From contig NZ_JAFCMB010000007.1 in assembly GCF_018130145.1 (NCBI RefSeq), positions 124,001 through 188,000 of the forward strand: a DNA stretch of 64,000 bases, given 5' to 3'. The DNA is from Bradyrhizobium sp. AUGA SZCCT0176 (GTDB taxonomy: Bacteria; Pseudomonadota; Alphaproteobacteria; Rhizobiales; Xanthobacteraceae). Within the stretch, counting starts at the first letter, position 1. Each line of letters opens with the position of its first letter. The position numbers and the translations under genes are program-made. Positions 59,401 through 64,000 of the stretch are shown here, in pieces. Under the pieces are notes generated by a model. That model was not told where the DNA came from, ran no database searches, and saw only the letters and a program-made list of their open reading frames with translations.

Positions 59401-59520
59401 GTCGTCCCGGCGAAGGCCGGGACCCATACGCCGCGGCCGTGCCGTTTGAGCCGGTCGAAGTTGCACCTGCTGCAACAATGAATGCCTGTGGTTATGGGTC
59501 CCGGCCTTCGCCGGGACGAC
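59401..59520. repeat. dispersed repeat family A, copy 6 (complete composite)
   Basis: The most regular copy: left arm GTCGTCCCGGCG-AAGGCCGGGACCCAT, 120 bases in total, and right arm ATGGGTCCCGGCC-TTCGCCGGGACGAC, so the two ends are inverted copies of each other. It lies five bases beyond the stop codon of the DUF3108 protein gene. Confidence 0.85.
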
Positions 59521-59525
59521 GGCCG

Positions 59526-60374
59526 TTACTGCGTCTTCGCCACCCGGGGCGGCGCCGCCGTTGTTACAAAACTCGTGGCTTCCAGCATCGCGGGGCCGAA
59601 CGGGGTCGGGATCGTCATGCGGAATGGAACCAGGATCCGGGTGCCCGCGATCGGCACGAAGGCGATCTCGATGTTGCGCTGGGCGGCGAGGTGCTTGATC
59701 ACGGGCCGATCGGGGATATAGCCCGCGACCGGCGTGAAATAGACCGCGCAGACCACGGCCGGCCCATGATAACCGCGCTCGGCCCTCACATTTTCCATGC
59801 GCTTGTAATCGAGCTTGAGGTCATAGCGCAGCCGGCCGTCGAAGATGCCGGTGCCGGTGCGGCAGGCCTCCGGCGACAGCGGATCGCCCGTTCCGGGCAC
59901 GCGGATCATCGCGCCCGTCATCGGATCGAGCACGTTTTTGCGATGCGCTTCGGTAACGACGATGCGGTCCGGATCAACAGGCGGTTCCGGATCGATGGTA
60001 AAATCCTTCACTCCCCCGTTCGCGATCACGAGGCGGATGGTCTCGGATTTCTTCGAACTCGTGGTGGTCGCGGTATAGGCGTTGGCGACCAGCGCGCCAC
60101 CCACGACGCGGCCCTGGGAGGCGCCGGAACCCTTGCCGCCCGAAAACGCCTGCAGCAGGCCGGTGGAACCGCCCTGCGCGGAGGCGGAAAACGCATCATC
60201 GCCGATTTCGATGGTCCAGGTGCCCTTGCCGACGGGAATGCCCGCCAGCGACGCCTCGTAATGGGCATCGAGCCGGCCTTGCGCGGAGGCTTCCAGCGGC
60301 GCCAGCCACAGCAGGGCGCCGGCCGCAAGACTGCCCACCAGGCCGAAACGATGCGAAATGGCACGTGTGGTCAC
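59526..60374 (-). CDS. DUF3108 domain exported protein
   Basis: A 282-residue periplasmic protein with a signal peptide (hydrophobic 12-28, cleavage near ASA-QG). The body opens RLDAHYEASLAGIPVGKGTWTIEI and contains DPLSPEACRTGTGIFDGRLRYDLKLDY and CAVYFTPVAGYIPDRP, the pattern of DUF3108 proteins, which form beta-rich lipid-binding-like folds. The function is unknown. It lies between the helicase gene and rpmB and is transcribed away from rpmB. It ends in a family A repeat. Confidence 0.85.
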   Translation of the reverse strand: MTTRAISHRFGLVGSLAAGALLWLAPLEASAQGRLDAHYEASLAGIPVGKGTWTIEIGDDAFSASAQGGSTGLLQAFSGGKGSGASQGRVVGGALVANAYTATTTSSKKSETIRLVIANGGVKDFTIDPEPPVDPDRIVVTEAHRKNVLDPMTGAMIRVPGTGDPLSPEACRTGTGIFDGRLRYDLKLDYKRMENVRAERGYHGPAVVCAVYFTPVAGYIPDRPVIKHLAAQRNIEIAFVPIAGTRILVPFRMTIPTPFGPAMLEATSFVTTAAPPRVAKTQ

Positions 60375-60612
60375 GTAACTGACGGTCCTGCTGGCGCGAG
60401 CTCTTGTTTATGTAGTCAGAAATAACCGGCAATCAACGCGTGGCTGGTCCCTCGCGGCGGCTCAATCCGCGGGGAACACTGATGTCGGCGGGGATTGCGC
60501 CCTTTATATGGTCCTAACGTCTTGATATCCTTAAACCCTTGTAATGGCTTCCAAACCGGCAATGCCGCCCTCTTAGGAGTGCGCAAAATCTTAAGCGAAA
60601 CCCCGCAAAACC

Positions 60613-60641
60613 TTGACGCCTAGGGCCGCTCGCCCTATACG
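60613..60641 (+). promoter_or_regulatory. predicted sigma-70-type promoter of rpmB
   Basis: TTGACG (60613-60618), a 17-base spacer and TATACG (60636-60641). The start point would be near 60648, giving a leader of about 86 bases before rpmB. The rest of the 359-base gap from 60375 has no gene. Confidence 0.6.
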
Positions 60642-60733
60642 TCCGCGGTTCCTGGAAATGGACATGATTTTGGACCCCCGCGCGGCGCCATGATGCGCTG
60701 CCAGGTTGCGGGGATGGAAGAGGATTTTGTGCG

Positions 60734-61042
60734 ATGTCTCGGCGCTGCGAACTGACGGCCAAGGGCCCGCTGGTGGGTAACAAGGTGAGCCACTCGAACA
60801 TCAAGACCAAGCGGCGCTTCCTGCCGAACCTGGTCAACGTCACCTTCATCTCGGACGCGCTCGGCCGCAACGTGCGCCTGCGCGTCTCGACCAATGCGCT
60901 GAAAAGCGTCGACCACAATGGCGGCCTCGACGGCTACCTTCTCAAGGCCAAGGCCGACGTGCTGTCGCCCCGCGCCCTCGACTTGAAGCGCGCGATCCAG
61001 AAGAAGGTCGGCAAACCGGAATACGTGAAGAAGGCGAGCTGA
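60734..61042 (+). CDS. rpmB: 50S ribosomal protein L28
   Basis: A 102-residue L28 of the alphaproteobacterial, longer type. It opens MSRRCELTAKGPLVGNKVSHSN and continues TKRRFLPNLVNV and LRVSTNALKSVDHNGGLDGYLL. It is an essential or near-essential part of the large ribosomal subunit. The ATG has AGAGGA ten bases upstream. The gene is followed by a short repeat and a terminator. A partial second copy of its last 50 bases lies at 62041-62090. Confidence 0.97.
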   Translation: MSRRCELTAKGPLVGNKVSHSNIKTKRRFLPNLVNVTFISDALGRNVRLRVSTNALKSVDHNGGLDGYLLKAKADVLSPRALDLKRAIQKKVGKPEYVKKAS

Positions 61043-61050
61043 GCCTAAAT

Positions 61051-61094
61051 CTCCCTCGCCCCGCTCTTGCGGGGAGAGGGTCGGGGTGAGGGGC
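61051..61094. repeat. short GC-rich repeat inserted between rpmB and its terminator
   Basis: Hairpin-rich segment CTCCCTCGCCCCGCTCTTGC with GGGGAGAGGGTCGGGGTGAG, of a kind widespread in these genomes. The duplicated rpmB end at 62041 lacks it, which suggests that it entered after the duplication or is missing from the other copy. Confidence 0.6.
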
Positions 61095-61118
61095 TCTCTC
61101 CAAGCAAAGATTTTCAAG

Positions 61119-61147
61119 CGGCTGGGTCGAAAGACCCGGCCGTTTTT
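61119..61147 (+). terminator. rho-independent terminator of rpmB
   Basis: Stem CGGCTGGGTC (61119-61128) and GACCCGGCCG (61133-61142) with one T-G pair and a GAAA tetraloop, followed by TTTTTGTTTTG. Confidence 0.85.
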
Positions 61148-61155
61148 GTTTTGCC

Positions 61156-61195
61156 GTCATGGCCGGGCTTGTCCCGGCCATCCACGTCTTTCGTC
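61156..61195. repeat. dispersed repeat family B, half copy 3
   Basis: Only the left arm is present (GTCATGGCCGGGCTTGTCCC, CCACGTCTTTCGT). It lies in the 250 bases between rpmB and the lipoprotein gene. Confidence 0.6.
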
Positions 61196-61292
61196 TTTAG
61201 TATTCACCGTATTTGCACGGACGAGAGCGCATTCGAGCTTGTTCGCGCCTTCCGGTTGCGCTTGTATGACCTCGGGTCTGGGGAGTTTTTTC

Positions 61293-62030
61293 ATGCGTAA
61301 TCTGGTGATCGTGGCGCTGTGCGCCGCGTTAGGTGGCTGCGTTTCAAACAACGAAACGATTGCCTTTCGAACTTCAAATCCAAATCAGCAAGCGATGATG
61401 CGCGACGGGCAACCGGCCCTCGTCTCACGACAGAAGAATTCGCTGGTGCTGGTCCGCCCGGCGTCACGCCAACTGCAGGCGAACGGGCGGCCGGTGTTTG
61501 TCGTCGGAATAAACAACGTCGGAAAACAGCCTACCGAATTTCGCGTAGCCCAGGTGGAGGCCGTGCAGCACGTCGGCGGCTCCGATTTCGGCATGCAGAT
61601 CGTCACCTTTGAAATGCTGCAGCAAGAAGAACGAAACCGCCAGGTAGCAAGAGCCGTTCTCGCTGGCGTGGCCGGTGCCGCGAATGCCTACGGCGCCTCT
61701 CAGGCGGGCCATGGGAGCTATACGACACCCAGCGGTCGCACTGGTACCTTCTACAGCCCGACCGCCGCGGTGATTGCACAGAACAATGCCGCCATGCAGA
61801 ACGAGGCAATGTTCGCCGCCACCGTCGAAACCGGGCAACGCAACATGGCCGCGCTCGAACAGACGGTCATCAAGGACAACACATTAATGCCAGGCGAATG
61901 GTACGGCGGTCAGTTGCACATCGCTCCGCCAACCGACCAAGCCGGTGGCCAAAAGAGCTACACCATCGTCATTACGATCGGACAGGATCGGCACGTGGTG
62001 GCTATCGCTCAGGGGCCAGCCGGAGCTTGA
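61293..62030 (+). CDS. lipoprotein of unknown function (245 aa)
   Basis: A 245-residue predicted lipoprotein. Signal MRNLVIVALCAALGGC has the lipobox Cys at residue 16. The body contains a conserved-looking FVVGINNVGKQPTEFRVAQVEAVQ region, a Tyr/Ser/Thr/Gly-rich stretch (GSYTTPSGRTGTFYSPTAA) and the end PGEWYGGQLHIAPP. The family is not recognised. The ATG at 61293 (GGGGAG upstream) is preferred over a start 207 bases earlier. It lies between rpmB and a duplicated rpmB 3' end; its stop codon is 10 bases from the start of that duplicate. Confidence 0.72.
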   Translation: MRNLVIVALCAALGGCVSNNETIAFRTSNPNQQAMMRDGQPALVSRQKNSLVLVRPASRQLQANGRPVFVVGINNVGKQPTEFRVAQVEAVQHVGGSDFGMQIVTFEMLQQEERNRQVARAVLAGVAGAANAYGASQAGHGSYTTPSGRTGTFYSPTAAVIAQNNAAMQNEAMFAATVETGQRNMAALEQTVIKDNTLMPGEWYGGQLHIAPPTDQAGGQKSYTIVITIGQDRHVVAIAQGPAGA

Positions 62031-62040
62031 GGCGAAGACG

Positions 62041-62090
62041 CGATCCAGAAGAAGGTCGGCATGCCGGGGTACGTAAAGAAGGCGAGTTGA
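62041..62090 (+). pseudogene. duplicated 3' end of rpmB
   Basis: 50 bases matching rpmB 60993-61042 with 44 identities; the first 20 bases are identical. Translation would give IQKKVGMPGYVKKAS then stop, against IQKKVGKPEYVKKAS in rpmB, so it differs at two residues plus two silent changes. It is only the end of the gene. A decayed copy of the rpmB terminator follows. This is what remains at one end when an element inserts in the 3' end of a gene, or after a local duplication. Confidence 0.85.
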
Positions 62091-62129
62091 GGGTTAGCTA
62101 CGCTTCATTGGCGAGTTGAGAGTTTTGAA

Positions 62130-62158
62130 CGGCTGCGTCGAAGGATCGAGCCGTTTTT
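62130..62158 (+). terminator. decayed copy of rpmB terminator
   Basis: CGGCTGCGTC-GAAG-GATCGAGCCG followed by TTTTTGT. The outer five pairs hold, the inner ones are mismatched. It is in the same order and distance after the duplicated rpmB end as the real terminator is after the gene, apart from the inserted repeat. Confidence 0.65.
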
Positions 62159-62327
62159 GTTTGTTCTGAAGTCTATACTTCGCCTACGGCAGTCGGCGAG
62201 TCAGTCGAGGGCTCACCGATCAATTTGCGCCTAACTTCTGCAAGAATTACAGCGGGAATATCCATGCCGTCGAATTGCGAATTATGCTCGACTATCTGTC
62301 TTAGGCCGATCAACGGACGGGCCTCAG

Positions 62328-62534
62328 CTAACAGCACGCGCCTTTGCCGCTATCTTGAACTGGTGGACATGGCACCGTGCCGTAGGAGCAGAACACGCAA
62401 CAGTCACCAGCGAGCGGTTTAAGCCGTGTGCCGCAGCCCTGGCAGTCATAGAAGAACTGGCAGGCATCGGTCGGCATTGCTTCAGTGGCTTGGTGCTGGC
62501 AGGTCGGGCAGGTCAACGTTGATATCAATTGCAT
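62328..62534 (-). CDS. small Cys-rich protein (GDCCVFCSYG family, 68 aa)
   Basis: A 68-residue protein rich in Cys. A CPTCQHQ pair near the start, CQGCG in the middle and GDCCVFCSYGTVPCPPVQ near the end are the hallmarks of a small family I remember from many Proteobacteria, often on plasmids or islands near metal-transport genes. It likely binds metal ions (zinc ribbon plus an extra Cys cluster). No function is established. No strong ribosome binding site is seen, but the conserved motif makes the gene convincing. Confidence 0.78.
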   Translation of the reverse strand: MQLISTLTCPTCQHQATEAMPTDACQFFYDCQGCGTRLKPLAGDCCVFCSYGTVPCPPVQDSGKGACC

Positions 62535-62639
62535 CCCAAGGATGATAAACTAATTGGTGTCTTTTGGCCACCAAGGGCCAGAGCGGGACAGTACCGCCTA
62601 AACTTATCGTGATCGCTGGACAGGGGCGGATCGCCAAGC

Positions 62640-63308
62640 ATGCGCATGATCAAGCCACCCAGTAGAACCGAATGGGACACCTCAGCGCTTGTGGCCAACG
62701 GGCGGACCTATCTTGATGACGGTCTGTCGTTTAAGGAGATCGCTGCGCGCGTGATCGAGAGCGCGACGGTCATCAGCAGCCGCATCGAGCCCTATTGCAC
62801 TGCTCCTCGCGGCGAGGAGGATGGGCGGCGGATCATCTTTGTCGTTCGCGTAGCGCCGCAAACCTGCGATCTGCTCTACAACGCGCCTGACGGCATGCGC
62901 GGTCGATACTGGCAGAGCCCGGACCATGGCTTCGCCGCGACCAAGCACCTGATCGACCGCCTGCTGCTGACCCTGATGTCATTTGCGGACGAGCCACCAG
63001 CTCCGCCGAAAAAATGCGCGCCGATGAGCGTCGAGGACATCAAGGCTTCGCTTGAAGGGCTGTCAGCGAAGGTGTGGCCGCGAGAAAGGGATGATGATCA
63101 GAAGCCTCTATGGGTGGACGACCAGCTCAAGGTGCTGCGCTGGGAGCAGTACGAGGAGGATAGTGCGAAGGGGCGTCAGTGGCGGCGGTCCTTCATTAGC
63201 AGCGACCTTGAGATCAAGGGAGCCTTCATCGGTATCGATCAGACCGAGTACATCCCGGAGGACAAGCGGGACCGTTCCTGTCAGATACACAGGTTCGGCT
63301 TTACCTAA
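62640..63308 (+). CDS. protein of unknown function (222 aa)
   Basis: A 222-residue soluble protein with no recognised family. It opens with a helix rich in Arg/Lys, then FVVRVAPQTCDLLYNAP (possible beta hairpin), a LIDRLLLTLMSF helix, a Pro/Lys linker, a mixed charged region (WPRERDDDQKPLWVDDQLKV) and ends FGFT. The codon use is less GC-biased than that of the rest of the window. It faces the HEPN gene at the right edge with 82 bases between stops. A foreign origin with its neighbours is possible. Confidence 0.6.
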   Translation: MRMIKPPSRTEWDTSALVANGRTYLDDGLSFKEIAARVIESATVISSRIEPYCTAPRGEEDGRRIIFVVRVAPQTCDLLYNAPDGMRGRYWQSPDHGFAATKHLIDRLLLTLMSFADEPPAPPKKCAPMSVEDIKASLEGLSAKVWPRERDDDQKPLWVDDQLKVLRWEQYEEDSAKGRQWRRSFISSDLEIKGAFIGIDQTEYIPEDKRDRSCQIHRFGFT

Positions 63309-63390
63309 TCTCGATGCCGAGGATCACGCGCAAAACTGAGCGTTCCTCAGCCCGGTTTGGGGTTGGCCGCCTCGCAGGCTCCTTTCGGGG

Positions 63391-64000
63391 CTACGACATT
63401 TCGTCACCTCTAAGAAGCAGGCCCTCGTCGATCTTCGACGGCTGATCCTGATATTGTGGGTGTGTGAGCAGCACATTGAGCACGAAGCGGAGCAGGTCGG
63501 AGGCAAGTAAGCGTTCCTTGGCATTGCTCGTGTCGGTGGGCTCAGACGCCTTTTTGGAACGCTTTCGGCGCCGGCCATGAACGATGGCCGACCGCGCTTC
63601 ATAAAGGCGCTTAACTTTGGTGGCGACCTCTCCCGCTGGATAAGCAGGGTCCGCGTGCAGGATAGAGAGGGCTGCAGCGCGAAGACGAAGTTTGTATGAC
63701 AGCGACTGGTTCTCGTCGTCGCCGAGAAGCAATTCAAGGCCTATTGTTCCGTCGAGAATGGCGTCAGCTGCATCAGTGCGCGTGAGGCATCCATTTAGCC
63801 GGTTCAACGCGAGGCGTATCGCTTCGCTCGAGCTGCCGACAACAGCTTTGTAAATACGACCGACCTCCTTGAGCTGCTCGGCAGTAACCGTCGCCCCGAT
63901 GCCCGTCCATCCATAATTATCGTATTCGCTCGGATACCGGCGCAGCGTCGTTCCATACACTGGCGTCAGATCGCAGAAATAGTCCAGCGACCAGCGCTTT
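63391..64000 (-). CDS. Apea-like HEPN domain protein (N-terminal part outside window)
   Basis: At least 202 residues of a protein that continues beyond the right edge; the frame stays open to base 64000 and reads as coding (KRWSLDYFCDLTPVYG), so the GTG at 63960 is not the start. The C-terminal region is a HEPN domain of the Apea type: EAIRLALNRLNGCL, LDGTIGLELLLGDD, LSYKLRLRAAAL and YEARSAIVHGRR with the RxxxxH motif (RSAIVH). HEPN domains are often RNases in antiphage or toxin systems, but stand-alone Apea proteins are poorly understood. A basic linker RRRKRSKKAS follows the motif. Confidence 0.82.
   Translation of the reverse strand, partial: KRWSLDYFCDLTPVYGTTLRRYPSEYDNYGWTGIGATVTAEQLKEVGRIYKAVVGSSSEAIRLALNRLNGCLTRTDAADAILDGTIGLELLLGDDENQSLSYKLRLRAAALSILHADPAYPAGEVATKVKRLYEARSAIVHGRRRKRSKKASEPTDTSNAKERLLASDLLRFVLNVLLTHPQYQDQPSKIDEGLLLRGDEMS

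Noticed and set aside
36791..59520. Repeated palindromic sequences considered as a CRISPR array or insertion sequences
   Set aside because: Copies are single, dispersed and kilobases apart, without regular spacers, and contain no transposase frame. They are REP-like elements.

Overview
The window looks like chromosome of a slow-growing alphaproteobacterium, most probably Bradyrhizobium or a close relative in the Nitrobacteraceae. This is inferred from the high GC content, the many aromatic and acyl-CoA catabolic genes with their own solute-binding proteins, a phasin, the block carD - fdxA - S4 protein - SUV3-like helicase, and dense intergenic palindromic repeats. No rRNA, CRISPR array, transposase, integrase or phage gene was seen. 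There is one tRNA gene, tRNA-Arg(CCT).

Layout. 1-8952 is a catabolic and redox region: a truncated SDR, a hydantoin-racemase-like protein, two alpha/beta hydrolases, a RoxA-like dihaem cytochrome c, a Baeyer-Villiger-type flavin monooxygenase and an exported beta-lactamase-fold hydrolase. 8970-15987 is a complete gamma-resorcylate (2,6-dihydroxybenzoate) pathway. It holds a decarboxylase to resorcinol, a two-component hydroxylase to hydroxyquinol, a ring-cleaving dioxygenase to maleylacetate, a reductase to 3-oxoadipate, an uptake transporter and a divergent MarR regulator. A palindrome sits inside the predicted promoter. 16007-25143 has two chemoreceptors, a LysR/NTF2-fold pair, a phasin, several small proteins and an orphan amino-acid-binding protein. 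25211-31014 is a LysR-controlled operon: isochorismatase-like hydrolase, cupin, pirin, HlyD adaptor and DHA2 exporter.

After the tRNA come a bacterial animal-type haem peroxidase, a Bug-binding-protein/cupin/RraA operon, small exported proteins, a ketopantoate-reductase-like protein and two envelope or stress proteins (YidB-like, GlsB-like). 39431-48935 is a CoA-thioester locus: SDR, paired acyl-CoA dehydrogenases, two enoyl-CoA hydratases, an ADP-forming acyl-CoA synthetase, a VOC protein and a LivK-like binding protein. 49324-61042 is mostly housekeeping: exported nuclease-like protein, M48 lipoprotein protease, host-attachment-like protein, CarD, 7Fe ferredoxin, S4 protein, a very long SUV3-like helicase with a disordered RG/RD-rich tail, a DUF3108 protein and rpmB (L28).

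The right edge (61043-64000) looks accessory. A diverged second copy of the 3' end of rpmB and its terminator lies about 1 kb downstream of the real gene. A lipoprotein gene sits between the two copies, followed by a Cys-rich protein, an unrecognised protein and a truncated Apea-type HEPN protein.

Dispersed repeats fall into at least five families. The commonest (family A) is built from inverted copies of a GTCGTCCCGGCG-type hairpin and often sits exactly between convergent genes, so it may double as a bidirectional terminator. All functions are read from sequence features and remembered families; no database search was possible.
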